The position numbers and the translations under genes are program-made. The notes below the pieces were generated by a model. It saw only the letters and a list, made by a program, of their open reading frames with translations. It was not told where the DNA came from and did no database searches. From Candidatus Nanopelagicales bacterium (GTDB lineage Bacteria; Actinomycetota; Actinomycetes; Nanopelagicales; Nanopelagicaceae): a DNA stretch of 27,200 bases. The stretch is from positions 1-27,200 of the forward strand of contig JAURJF010000003.1 in assembly GCA_030832365.1 (NCBI GenBank). The letters run 5' to 3'. Positions 1-7,029 of this stretch are shown here, in pieces (within the stretch, counting starts at the first letter, position 1; every line of letters starts with the position of its first letter).

Positions 1-234
1 CCAAGTCCTTTCTATGTATTAGATGAGGTTGAAGCCGCACTTGATGATACAAATCTTGGTCGCCTGCTATCAGTGTTGGAAGAGCTAAGACAGGCTTCTC
101 AGCTAATTATCATCACTCATCAAAAACGAACTATGGAAATTGGCGATACTTTGTATGGCGTAAGTATGCGCGGTGATGGAGTATCAGAAGTAATCTCTCA
201 GCGCCTTCGCGAGATTGAAACTGAACCCGCTTAA
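1..234 (+). CDS. smc: Chromosome segregation protein SMC, C-terminal end (partial)
   Basis: Frame 1 is open from the window edge to a TAA at 232-234, giving the last 77 residues of a protein whose start lies outside. The visible part holds the ABC-type Walker B/D-loop segment YVLDEVEAALDDTNL followed by a switch strand ending in IIITHQKRTME, which is the C-terminal half of the SMC head ATPase. SMC dimers compact and segregate chromosomes with ScpA/ScpB. The next gene, ftsY, starts two bases after the stop, so the two are co-transcribed and probably translationally coupled. The smc-ftsY order is the usual one in Actinobacteria. The Walker A and coiled-coil parts cannot be assessed here. Confidence 0.93.
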   Translation, partial: PSPFYVLDEVEAALDDTNLGRLLSVLEELRQASQLIIITHQKRTMEIGDTLYGVSMRGDGVSEVISQRLREIETEPA

Positions 235-236
235 CT

Positions 237-1073
237 ATGGGTTTATTTGGTTCTTTCTTAAGTAAATTCTCAAAATCCAAAGCAACGATTGAAGACCTTG
301 AGCAGTTTAGAGAGATTCTTATCTCATCAGATATCGGGGTGAAGATAACTGAAGAGATTCTAGAGCTAGTTAAACGCGAGAAGAGCGAGGGGCTTTCAAC
401 GGCTATCGCTAACTCACTTAAATCAAAGTTAATCTCATCATCTAGAGCAATTAACTTATCAACTGTTGGGCCAACGGTAGTTCTAATTGTTGGAGTCAAT
501 GGCACTGGAAAGACTACAAGCGCAGCCAAGCTAGCTAATTACTATGCAAAGTGTGGAAAGAAAGTTTTATTAGTTGCTGCTGATACCTTTAGAGCTGCTG
601 CAGTTGCCCAGCTTCAAACTTGGGGTGAGAGAATTGGCGTGGAGGTTTTAAGTGGGTCAAGCAATAGCGATCCTGCAGCGATAGCCTTTGATGGCGCAAA
701 GAGAGCTAAAGATGAAGGATTTGATTTATTGATTATTGATACTGCAGGAAGACTTCATACCAAGAGCAACTTGATGGATGAATTGGGCAAGATTCAACGA
801 GTGATTGAGAAGGTAACTCTGGTAAATGAGATTTTATTTGTGCTAGATGGAACAACTGGTCAGAATGGAATCAAGCAGGCAGAGACCTTTGCCGCTAGCG
901 TTAATTTAACGGGCCTCATGGTCACAAAACTTGATGGCTCTACCAAGGGCGGTATTGCGATAGCTACTGAGGCTGCGCTGCAAGTTCCCTTAAAATATGT
1001 TGGATTTGGCGAGGGAATTGATGATCTGGCCCCCTTTGATAGCGATGGGTATATCACCGAACTTTTAACATAG
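237..1073 (+). CDS. ftsY: Signal recognition particle receptor FtsY
   Basis: This 278-residue SRP GTPase is the membrane receptor that docks Ffh-ribosome complexes at the Sec translocon. An N domain helical bundle occupies about residues 1-75. The G domain follows with P-loop GVNGTGKT (86-93), the DTFRAAA segment (116-122), DTAGR (168-172), TKLDG (230-234) and the closing GFGEGIDDLAPF motif diagnostic of FtsY. It is short: the acidic A domain that lengthens many FtsY proteins is missing, leaving only a short amphipathic N-terminal stretch (MGLFGSFLSKF) for membrane contact. The ATG lies two bases after the smc stop. Ffh, its partner, is encoded 1.9 kb downstream. Confidence 0.97.
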   Translation: MGLFGSFLSKFSKSKATIEDLEQFREILISSDIGVKITEEILELVKREKSEGLSTAIANSLKSKLISSSRAINLSTVGPTVVLIVGVNGTGKTTSAAKLANYYAKCGKKVLLVAADTFRAAAVAQLQTWGERIGVEVLSGSSNSDPAAIAFDGAKRAKDEGFDLLIIDTAGRLHTKSNLMDELGKIQRVIEKVTLVNEILFVLDGTTGQNGIKQAETFAASVNLTGLMVTKLDGSTKGGIAIATEAALQVPLKYVGFGEGIDDLAPFDSDGYITELLT

Positions 1074-1075
1074 CC

Positions 1076-1111
1076 GTAACAGAGGGTGAGGAAGTGTCAC
1101 CTGAGTGAAAT
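1076..1111 (+). promoter_or_regulatory. Possible GlnR-like nitrogen control site upstream of amt
   Basis: The gap before amt contains GTAAC (1076-1080) and a better match GTCAC-N6-GAAAT (1096-1111). This resembles one half of the actinobacterial GlnR consensus gTnAc-N6-GaAAc, which controls amt-glnK operons in Streptomyces and mycobacteria. The second half of a full tandem site is poor and the GTAAC is spaced 20 rather than 22 bases away. Position and target gene are right, the match is only partial, and no GlnR gene is in view. Confidence 0.3.
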
Positions 1112-1231
1112 CAAATTGAGCCATCAGGGGAAATACTTTTAACGCATGATCGCCTCATTCTCAGAGTTGAGAAATTGACCTTTAATTCACGGATTCTGCC
1201 TCTGGCAGTCCTGGTTTAGGAGAAAATAATA

Positions 1232-2524
1232 ATGGATGAAGTTGTACTAAGCGCTGGTGATACCGCATGGGTATTAGCTAGCTCTGCCCTAGTTTTGTTA
1301 ATGACCCCGGGGCTTGCATTCTTCTATGGCGGAATGGTGCGAGCAAAGAGCGCGCTAAATATGATGATGATGTCGATAATCACCATAGGAGTAGTAAGTA
1401 TCCTCTGGGTTATCTACGGTTTTAAAATTGCTTTTGGCTATGAAGCTGATTCACCTTGGTATGGATCCTTTTCCACATCAGGTTTAGGTGATGCAGTAAA
1501 TGAATTAGCAAATAATGGCGGCGTTTACCCAATTCCACTTCTGGCATTTGCAGTCTTTCAACTTATGTTTGCCATTATTACCCCAGCGCTTATCTCTGGC
1601 GCAATTGCAGATAGAACTAAGTTCTTCTCATGGGCAATCTTCGTTGCTATCTGGGTGACTGTCGTTTATTTCCCAGTAGCTCACTGGGTATTTGCCTTTG
1701 GAAATGCAGATGGTGATACGGTAACTGGCGCGGGATATCTTGCCTCGCAAGGCGTTCAAGACTTCGCTGGTGGAACTGCAGTTCATATCAATGCTGGCGC
1801 TGCCGGACTTGCCCTTGCAATTGTTCTTGGAAAGAGAATTGGTTGGCAGAAATCTCCAATGCGCCCTCACTCACTGCCTCTAGTACTACTTGGCGCTAGC
1901 TTGCTCTGGTTTGGATGGTTTGGATTTAATGCTGGAAGCGCGCTTGCCGCTAATGGAATTGCAGCTCTGGCATTTATCAACACTCAGGTAGCAACAGCGG
2001 GAGCAGTTATTGGCTGGATTCTTACTGAGAAATTCCGCGATGGACATCCAACAACTCTTGGCGCTGCATCTGGAGCAGTTGCAGGGTTAGTTGCTATTAC
2101 TCCAGCCTGCGCATTTGTTGAACCATGGGCAGCAGCAGTTATTGGCTTAATCGCCGGAATTGCCTGCGCGCTAGCAGTTGGTCTGAAATACAAGTTGGGA
2201 TATGACGATTCTCTAGATGTTGTTGGTGTTCACTTAGTTGGCGGCATTGTTGGTAGTTTGGCAATCGGCTTCTTTGGAACTAGCAAGATTCTCGGACTAG
2301 ATGGCCTCTTCTATGGCGGCGGCGTTGAGCTCCTTGGCAAACAAGCTCTCGGCGTTGGACTAGTTATGGGTTACTCATTTGTCATGACCTTAATCATCGG
2401 CTTGCTAATTGAGAAAACGATTGGATTTAGAGTCAAGGCTGAGAGTGAGCTAGTTGGAGTCGATCAATCAGAACATGCAGAGAGCGCCTATGAATTAGGT
2501 GGAGTTCTCAAGGGAGGTCGTTAA
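1232..2524 (+). CDS. amt: Ammonium transporter, Amt/MEP/Rh family
   Basis: A 430-residue polytopic membrane protein that brings ammonium into the cell. It opens with the family-typical segment TPGLAFFYGGMVRAK near residues 25-40, and later shows the conserved DFAGGTAVHINAGAAGLA stretch carrying the first pore histidine and the VGVHLVGGIVG stretch carrying the second. About eleven hydrophobic helices are evident, ending in a short cytoplasmic tail of the kind that interacts with PII. The start is supported by AGGAGA at 1218-1223, eight bases before the ATG, in contrast to the leaderless starts elsewhere in the window. A PII gene follows two bases after the stop, so transport and its nitrogen-sensing regulator form one operon. 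Confidence 0.97.
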   Translation: MDEVVLSAGDTAWVLASSALVLLMTPGLAFFYGGMVRAKSALNMMMMSIITIGVVSILWVIYGFKIAFGYEADSPWYGSFSTSGLGDAVNELANNGGVYPIPLLAFAVFQLMFAIITPALISGAIADRTKFFSWAIFVAIWVTVVYFPVAHWVFAFGNADGDTVTGAGYLASQGVQDFAGGTAVHINAGAAGLALAIVLGKRIGWQKSPMRPHSLPLVLLGASLLWFGWFGFNAGSALAANGIAALAFINTQVATAGAVIGWILTEKFRDGHPTTLGAASGAVAGLVAITPACAFVEPWAAAVIGLIAGIACALAVGLKYKLGYDDSLDVVGVHLVGGIVGSLAIGFFGTSKILGLDGLFYGGGVELLGKQALGVGLVMGYSFVMTLIIGLLIEKTIGFRVKAESELVGVDQSEHAESAYELGGVLKGGR

Positions 2525-2526
2525 TC

Positions 2527-2865
2527 ATGAAGTTAATTACCGCAATCATCAAGCCAGGAAAGTTCGATGATGTAAAAAATGCCCTTAGGGCAGCTGGAGT
2601 CAAAGGAATGACAGTCTCTGAAGTATCTGGAGTTGGTCGCCAAGGTGGCCACATCGAGGTCTATCGCGGAGCTGAATATCCCATCGACTTAATAGATAAA
2701 ATAAGAATAGAGATTCTTGCTGAGAATAAGGATGTTGATTCCGTGATCAACACCATTGTGAAGGCGGCATCTACAGGATCAATCGGTGATGGCAAAGTTT
2801 GGTCCACCCCCGTTGATAACGTAGTTCGCGTTCGTACCGGCGAGAAAGGTGAGGCAGCAATCTAA
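2527..2865 (+). CDS. glnB: Nitrogen regulatory protein PII (GlnB/GlnK)
   Basis: A 112-residue PII trimer subunit that senses 2-oxoglutarate and ATP/ADP and reports nitrogen status. The T-loop is intact, with RGAEY placing Tyr at position 51, the residue modified by GlnD (adenylylated in actinobacteria). The C-terminal part has the GSIGDGKVWSTPVDNVVRVRTGE signature. Because it sits immediately downstream of amt it is best regarded as the GlnK-type member that gates the transporter. The glnD gene that commonly completes this operon in Streptomyces, corynebacteria and mycobacteria is absent: a terminator and then ffh follow. Confidence 0.96.
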   Translation: MKLITAIIKPGKFDDVKNALRAAGVKGMTVSEVSGVGRQGGHIEVYRGAEYPIDLIDKIRIEILAENKDVDSVINTIVKAASTGSIGDGKVWSTPVDNVVRVRTGEKGEAAI

Positions 2866-2895
2866 TAGTTGCCCGCACCAAGGCAGTGATGGTTG

Positions 2896-2934
2896 AAAAA
2901 AGGTGGAATATGCGAGGGCGTATCCACCTTTTTT
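2896..2934 (+). terminator. Rho-independent terminator of the amt-glnB operon
   Basis: A 12-bp perfect stem pairs AAAAAAGGTGGA (2896-2907) with TCCACCTTTTTT (2923-2934) around a 15-base loop. The descending arm ends in six T residues and the ascending arm starts with six A residues. It lies 30 bases after the glnB stop and just before the ffh promoter. It is the clearest intrinsic terminator in the window. Confidence 0.88.
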
Positions 2935-2954
2935 CTATTTGCCTAGCCTTTATG

Positions 2955-2967
2955 TAGGCTTAAAGAC
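2955..2967 (+). promoter_or_regulatory. Leaderless promoter -10 element of ffh
   Basis: TAGGCT (2955-2960) lies seven bases before the ffh ATG with no Shine-Dalgarno sequence, which would put the transcription start at or next to the start codon. It forms the right arm of a short inverted repeat with AGCCT at 2945-2949. Confidence 0.55.
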
Positions 2968-4422
2968 ATGTTCGATTCCTTAAGCTCTAAATTCTCTGAT
3001 CTCTTTGGAACTCTGCGAAAAAAAGGGCGAATCACTCCTGAAGATATTGAGAGCACCTGCCAAGAGCTTCGTATCGCTTTATTAGAGGCAGATGTTGCGC
3101 TAAGCGTTACTGAAGGCTTTGTAGAAAAGATTAGAAGTAGATCCCTTGAAAGACTTCCAGAGATTAGACAATCAACTAATCAATCTGAGGAGATCTACTC
3201 GATTATCAATCAGGAATTGATTGCAATTCTTGGTGGGCAAGGGCGAAGAATTCGCTATGCCAAGAGTGGACCAACGATAATAATGCTTGCAGGTCTTCAA
3301 GGATCTGGAAAGACAACCTTAGCCGGAAAATTAGCTCGCTTTCTAAAAGAGGATGGAAATACTCCTCTCTTAGTTGCAGCAGATCTGCAGAGACCAAATG
3401 CTGTCACGCAATTACAAGTCTTAGCAGAGTCAATTTCAGTTCCAATATTTGCGCCAGAGGCAGGTAATGGAATTGGTGATCCAGTAAAGGTTGCCAAGAG
3501 CGCAATTACCTATGCCAGAGATAAAGTCCATAATGTTGTAATTGTTGATACAGCTGGACGACTTGGTATTGATAGTGAGTTAATGCAGCAGGCAAGCTCA
3601 ATTAGGGATGCAATTAATCCTCATGAAATTCTCTTTGTAGTAGATGCAATGATGGGACAAGATGCCCTTACTACCTCGTTAGCCTTTTTAGAGGGAGTGG
3701 GTTTTGATGGAGTTGTATTAACAAAGCTAGATGGCGATGCCAAAGCTGGAGCTGCGCTATCCATTGTTGAAGTAACAGGAAAACCAATTCTCTTTACCTC
3801 AAGTGGGGAGAAGTTAACTGACTTTGATTACTTCTATCCCGAGCGAATGGCCTCAAGAATTTTGGGACTTGGTGATATTGCAACTTTAGCTGAGCAGGCA
3901 AAGCGGGCACTTGATGGAGATAGCGCTAAGCGTTTGGAAGAAAAATTTGTATCAGGACAGGATTTCACTCTAGAGGATTTTTTGGAGCAGCTAGGGGCTA
4001 TGAAGAAGATGGGCTCTATGACCAAACTTCTTGGCATGCTACCTGGAGCTAACTCTGCTGCAATGAAGAAGCAGATAGATAGCATTGATGATAATGAGCT
4101 AGTTAGAACACAAGCTATTGTGCAATCGATGACTCCAGGCGAGAGACGTGATCCAAAAATATTAAATGGTTCAAGACGGGCACGTATTGCACTTGGTAGC
4201 GGCAGAAGCGTTACAGAGGTTAATTCTTTAGTTGATCGCTTCTCTGCTGCGCAGAAAGCGATGAAGCAGATGAGATCTGGTGGTGGATTGCCTGCAGGGA
4301 TGGCGCTTCCTGGGGGAATGAGCCTGCCAACTGCTACTCCAATGAGTTCACCAAAGAACGCTCCAAAGAAGAAGTCACGATCTGGAAATCCAGCCAAGCG
4401 AGCAGCCCAAGAAGGGCGATAG
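2968..4422 (+). CDS. ffh: Signal recognition particle protein Ffh (SRP54)
   Basis: A 484-residue SRP GTPase that binds 4.5S RNA and signal peptides emerging from the ribosome and hands them to FtsY. The N domain spans about residues 1-95. The G domain has GLQGSGKT (109-116), DLQRPNAV (139-146), DTAGR (194-198) and TKLDG (252-256). A methionine-rich M domain follows from about 325, including the GMLPGA finger region and the SRP RNA-binding SRRARIALGSG segment near 402-412. The tail is Gly/Met/Pro-rich and ends in a basic stretch. The ATG at 2968 follows a leaderless-type promoter after the glnB terminator, so ffh is probably transcribed on its own. Confidence 0.97.
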   Translation: MFDSLSSKFSDLFGTLRKKGRITPEDIESTCQELRIALLEADVALSVTEGFVEKIRSRSLERLPEIRQSTNQSEEIYSIINQELIAILGGQGRRIRYAKSGPTIIMLAGLQGSGKTTLAGKLARFLKEDGNTPLLVAADLQRPNAVTQLQVLAESISVPIFAPEAGNGIGDPVKVAKSAITYARDKVHNVVIVDTAGRLGIDSELMQQASSIRDAINPHEILFVVDAMMGQDALTTSLAFLEGVGFDGVVLTKLDGDAKAGAALSIVEVTGKPILFTSSGEKLTDFDYFYPERMASRILGLGDIATLAEQAKRALDGDSAKRLEEKFVSGQDFTLEDFLEQLGAMKKMGSMTKLLGMLPGANSAAMKKQIDSIDDNELVRTQAIVQSMTPGERRDPKILNGSRRARIALGSGRSVTEVNSLVDRFSAAQKAMKQMRSGGGLPAGMALPGGMSLPTATPMSSPKNAPKKKSRSGNPAKRAAQEGR

Positions 4423-4439
4423 CTAAGCTCAATTGGGAA

Positions 4440-4529
4440 ATATGCCGGGCTCGTGGCAATATTGGCCTCCTGTTCAAGGGCCCTCTACCTCTTGACCGGC
4501 ACTTATAAACGCAAGAGCTTTTTTCTCTT
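4440..4529 (+). promoter_or_regulatory. Structured leader or terminator region between ffh and rpsP
   Basis: This 171-bp gap is long for the window and holds several foldable elements. A hairpin pairs ATATGCC (4440-4446) with GGCAATAT (4455-4462), one base bulged. CTCTTG (4489-4494) is a perfect inverse of CAAGAG (4512-4517), followed by a six-T run (4519-4524), like a weak intrinsic terminator. The AAGAG of that right arm can instead pair with CTCTT at 4525-4529, so two exclusive folds are possible. It may end ffh transcription or attenuate the rpsP operon; the sequence does not decide which. Confidence 0.4.
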
Positions 4530-4593
4530 CACTTGGCATCCTACTCAAGGAAGAAAAGATAAGTTCGATTAACTATGCAAGGAGAAAGCCTTC

Positions 4594-5163
4594 GTGGCCG
4601 TAAAAATTAGATTGGTACGTTTGGGAAAGATTCGCACCCCGCACTACCGAATTGTGATCGCAGATTCTCGCAAAGCTCGTAATGGTCTAAAGATTGAAGA
4701 GATTGGTCGATACTCACCAGCATCTGAGCCTTCCTTAATTGAAGTTAATTCAGATCGCGCCCAACATTGGCTAAAAAATGGTGCGCAACCAACTCCAGCT
4801 GTAGAGGCTATTTTGAAAGTTACTGGTGATTGGCAGAAGTTCAAGGGAATTGCTGGCCAAGAGGGAACCCTTAAGAGCCTTCCAGTTCGTCCAAATAAGC
4901 GCGTTGCTTATGAAGAGGCAGTAAAGGCAGCAAGCAATGAGCCAGCAGATGGCGCAACTACTATGAAGAAGCGCGCTGCTGAAAAACTTGCGGCAAAGAG
5001 CGCTCCAGTAGAAGTTGTAGCTGAAGCAGCTCCCGTTGAGGCATCAGTAGAGCAGGCCCCAGTCGAAGTTGTAGCTGAAGCAGCTCCAATTGATACCCCA
5101 GTGGTAGATGCTCCTGCAGAAGCAGTAGCAGAGGCTGCACCAACTGAAACTCCAGCTGAGTAA
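4594..5163 (+). CDS. rpsP: 30S ribosomal protein S16 with repetitive acidic C-terminal extension
   Basis: The first ~85 residues are a standard bS16 (MAVKIRLVRLGKIRTPHYRI and the KIEEIGRYSP segment), a component of the 30S body. The start is GTG, supported by AAGGAGA at 4579-4585. The protein is 189 residues, about twice the core length. Residues ~86-136 form a charged linker and 137-189 form three tandem 18-residue units rich in Ala, Pro, Val and Glu, beginning APVEVVAEAAP or close variants. Extended Ala/Pro/Glu-rich S16 tails are known in Actinobacteria, but the exact periodicity here is notable. It heads the rpsP-khpA-rimM-trmD operon; the next gene begins two bases after its stop. Confidence 0.97.
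   Translation: MAVKIRLVRLGKIRTPHYRIVIADSRKARNGLKIEEIGRYSPASEPSLIEVNSDRAQHWLKNGAQPTPAVEAILKVTGDWQKFKGIAGQEGTLKSLPVRPNKRVAYEEAVKAASNEPADGATTMKKRAAEKLAAKSAPVEVVAEAAPVEASVEQAPVEVVAEAAPIDTPVVDAPAEAVAEAAPTETPAE
5002..5163 (+). repeat. Three tandem 54-bp units at the end of rpsP
   Basis: Units begin at 5002, 5056 and 5110 and the third ends exactly on the stop codon. The first two share an uninterrupted 23-bp identity (5011-5033 and 5065-5087) and differ at few other sites in their first half. The third is diverged in DNA but preserves the protein pattern APxEx-VAEAAP. In-frame triplication by slippage or unequal recombination explains it. Confidence 0.9.
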
Positions 5164-5165
5164 AT

Positions 5166-5408
5166 ATGATGATTGATGAAGCTCTAGAACATTTAGTTAA
5201 GGGAATCGTAGATAACCCTGAAGAGGTGCTGATCTCTGAAAAAGAGGGAAGGCGCGGAACAACTCTTGAGGTAAGGGTTCATCCTGAAGATATTGGCAAG
5301 GTAATCGGTCGCAATGGTCGAACAGCAAAGGCGCTACGTACAGTGGTTTCAGCCCTAGCTGGACGAAGTGTTCGCGTAGATCTTGTTGAGGCGGATGAGG
5401 CGCGTTAA
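5166..5408 (+). CDS. khpA: KH-domain RNA-binding protein KhpA
   Basis: An 80-residue single KH domain protein. The GKVIGRNGRTAKALRTV segment contains the GxxG loop (GRNG, residues 48-51) that contacts RNA, preceded by a VRVHPEDIG strand-turn typical of the YlqC/KhpA family. KhpA acts with KhpB in RNA chaperoning linked to cell division in Gram-positive bacteria. It sits between rpsP and rimM as in most Actinobacteria and Firmicutes. Two adjacent ATG codons (5166 and 5169) are possible starts; homologues usually begin close to the IDEALEHLVKGIV segment, which fits either. Confidence 0.94.
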   Translation: MMIDEALEHLVKGIVDNPEEVLISEKEGRRGTTLEVRVHPEDIGKVIGRNGRTAKALRTVVSALAGRSVRVDLVEADEAR

Positions 5409-5423
5409 TCGCGCTTAGCTAAT

Positions 5424-5924
5424 TTGTTACTTGTTGTAGGTCGCATCGGTCGCGCACATGGAGTGCGCGGAGAGGCAACCATTGAAGTTCGAACCGATAG
5501 CCCTGAAGATAGATTTGCCATTGGATCAGTTTTAAAAACAGATCCAGAAGATAAGGGCCCCTTAAAGATAATAGGTGCGAAAGTTCATAGTGGAACTCTT
5601 CTGCTCTCATTTGAAGGTTATAACGATAGAAGCGCAGTTGAAAGACTTCGAAACGTTTTACTTCTTGCCGAGATTACTCCGGCAGATTCAAATGTTACTG
5701 AAGATGATTTTCATATCTCTCAAATCCTAGGATGCAAGGTAATTGATAGATCCGGCAAAGAGTGGGGCGAGGTTAAAGAGGTCCTCCAGCTTCCATCTCA
5801 AGATACGCTAGTAATTTCTTATCAAGGAGGAGACTTCTTGATTCCATTTGTTAAGCACTTCACCCCAGATATTGATATCGCAAGTAAGATAATTACTGCC
5901 GATAATCTAGTGGAGCTACTGTGA
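5424..5924 (+). CDS. rimM: Ribosome maturation factor RimM
   Basis: A 166-residue 16S rRNA-processing protein that assists 30S head assembly and binds S19. The N-terminal beta-barrel begins LLVVGRIGRAHGVRGE, and the C-terminal PRC-barrel includes EWGEVKEVLQLPSQDTLVI and the FLIPFVKHFTPDID segment. The only available start is TTG at 5424: the frame has no ATG or GTG between the upstream stop at 5406-5408 and the conserved core, and there is no good Shine-Dalgarno sequence. Expression probably depends on coupling to khpA 15 bases upstream. It overlaps trmD by four bases (GTGA). Confidence 0.95.
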   Translation: MLLVVGRIGRAHGVRGEATIEVRTDSPEDRFAIGSVLKTDPEDKGPLKIIGAKVHSGTLLLSFEGYNDRSAVERLRNVLLLAEITPADSNVTEDDFHISQILGCKVIDRSGKEWGEVKEVLQLPSQDTLVISYQGGDFLIPFVKHFTPDIDIASKIITADNLVELL

Positions 5925-6598
5925 AGATAACTGCTATCTCTATCTTCCCAGAATACTTCTCCCCCCTGGAACTATCCCTAATTGGCAAGGCGCGAAGCCA
6001 ATCTCTAATTGATTTTAAAAGTATTAATCTAAGAGATTTCACAACAGATAATCACCATAGCGTTGATGACACTCCTTATGGCGGGGGAGCAGGGATGGTT
6101 ATGATGGCAGAGCCATGGGGCTTAGCTATTAATTCAATTTTGGAAAAAGATAGCGAGATAGATCTGATAATTCTCACCCCCGCAGGGGCAAAGTTCAATC
6201 AAAAAAAAGCTGAGAAGTTAAGTGGAGCTAAGCATCTGGTATTTGCCTGCGGTCGTTATGAAGGAATTGATACAAGAGTTGGTGATTACTATCGCGGAGT
6301 AAGCGGAGTAAAGGTTCATGAAATATCAATTGGAGATTATGTAGTAAATGGCGGAGAGGTAGCAGCTCTAGTAATAATTGAGGCAGTAACTCGATTAATT
6401 CCTGGAGTTATTGGTAATCCTGCATCTCTTGATGAGGAATCACATAATGAAGTTGGCGCTCTGGAATATCCAACATTTACTAAACCTGCTATTTGGCGAG
6501 ATCTAAATGTTCCCGAGGTTTTACTCTCTGGAAATCACGGCCAGATTCAAAAGTGGAGGCAGGAAGAGGCCAAACGCCGTTCAGAGTTAGGTCAATAG
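5921..6598 (+). CDS. trmD: tRNA (guanine-N1)-methyltransferase TrmD
   Basis: A 225-residue SPOUT-class enzyme that methylates G37 next to the anticodon and prevents +1 frameshifting. Diagnostic segments are FPEYF near the start, DDTPYGGGAGMVM, CGRYEGIDTRV, the knotted SAM site SIGDYVVNGGEVAALVIIEA, and the substrate-loop segment LDEESHNEVGALEYPTFTKP. The start is GTG overlapping the rimM stop. It closes the rpsP operon. In many Actinobacteria rplS follows, but here a 137-bp gap and a DUF4193 gene follow instead. Confidence 0.97.
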   Translation: MKITAISIFPEYFSPLELSLIGKARSQSLIDFKSINLRDFTTDNHHSVDDTPYGGGAGMVMMAEPWGLAINSILEKDSEIDLIILTPAGAKFNQKKAEKLSGAKHLVFACGRYEGIDTRVGDYYRGVSGVKVHEISIGDYVVNGGEVAALVIIEAVTRLIPGVIGNPASLDEESHNEVGALEYPTFTKPAIWRDLNVPEVLLSGNHGQIQKWRQEEAKRRSELGQ

Positions 6599-6735
6599 GC
6601 TTAACGCTGGGGGAATAATTGCGACACGCCGAGTGTTCGATAGGACAGCGAGCAAGTAGTTGGGCATTATCCGCCCGTAGCCAAGTGACTAAATGGTCTG
6701 GCTCTAAGTAAGAAGAGATTGGTGGTGAGAGATCA
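6599..6735 (+). other. Intergenic region between trmD and the DUF4193 gene
   Basis: No ORF or RNA gene can be supported in these 137 bases. The region contains GGGC-N7-GCCC (6661-6675 or nearby), a small hairpin without a T run, and a GGTGGTGAG stretch 6-8 bases before the ATG at 6736 that can act as a ribosome-binding site. It marks the junction between the ffh-trmD block and the dut-dxs block, which lie apart in Streptomyces and mycobacteria. Confidence 0.5.
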
Positions 6736-7029
6736 ATGGCAACTGATTACGACACGCCTCGAAAAACCGATGAAGAGTTACATGAGGAATCCCTAGAAGA
6801 GTTAAAGGCTAGAAGGGCTGAAGCACAATCAGGTCAGGTTGATCTCGATGAGGAAGAGGCAGAAAATGTTGAGCTGCCAGGAGCAGATTTATCTGGTGAA
6901 GAGTTATCAGTTCGCGTAGTTCCTAAGCAAGATAATGAATTTACCTGTTCTCGGTGTTTCTTAGTTCATCACACTACTCAAGTAGCACGTGGTGAGGGAG
7001 CGAAAGCAGTCTGCAAAGATTGCGCTTAA
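6736..7029 (+). CDS. DUF4193 family zinc-ribbon-like protein
   Basis: A 97-residue protein beginning MATDYDTPRKTDEE, the hallmark N-terminus of this actinobacteria-specific family (Rv2699c in M. tuberculosis). The middle is strongly acidic. The C-terminus has two CxxC pairs (CSRC and CKDC) about 20 residues apart, separated by HHTTQVARGEG, which suggests a metal-binding ribbon. Function is not established. The start has an SD-like GGTGGTGAG. Its TAA stop overlaps, on the opposite strand, the stop of the DUF3093 gene (TTAA at 7026-7029). The DUF4193-DUF3093-dut neighbourhood is conserved across the phylum. Confidence 0.92.
   Translation: MATDYDTPRKTDEELHEESLEELKARRAEAQSGQVDLDEEEAENVELPGADLSGEELSVRVVPKQDNEFTCSRCFLVHHTTQVARGEGAKAVCKDCA

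Noticed and set aside
3834..4397. Long minus-strand open frame (187 codons) opposite ffh
   Set aside because: It lies wholly antisense to the conserved ffh M domain, has no recognisable motif and low-complexity composition, and no promoter signal; a shadow frame.
6668..6712. tRNA-like stretch: possible acceptor strand, T8-A9, and a GCCA/TGGT D-arm after trmD
   Set aside because: The anticodon stem does not pair, the D-loop lacks the conserved GG, and there is no T-arm or matching 3' acceptor strand. Treated as chance resemblance.
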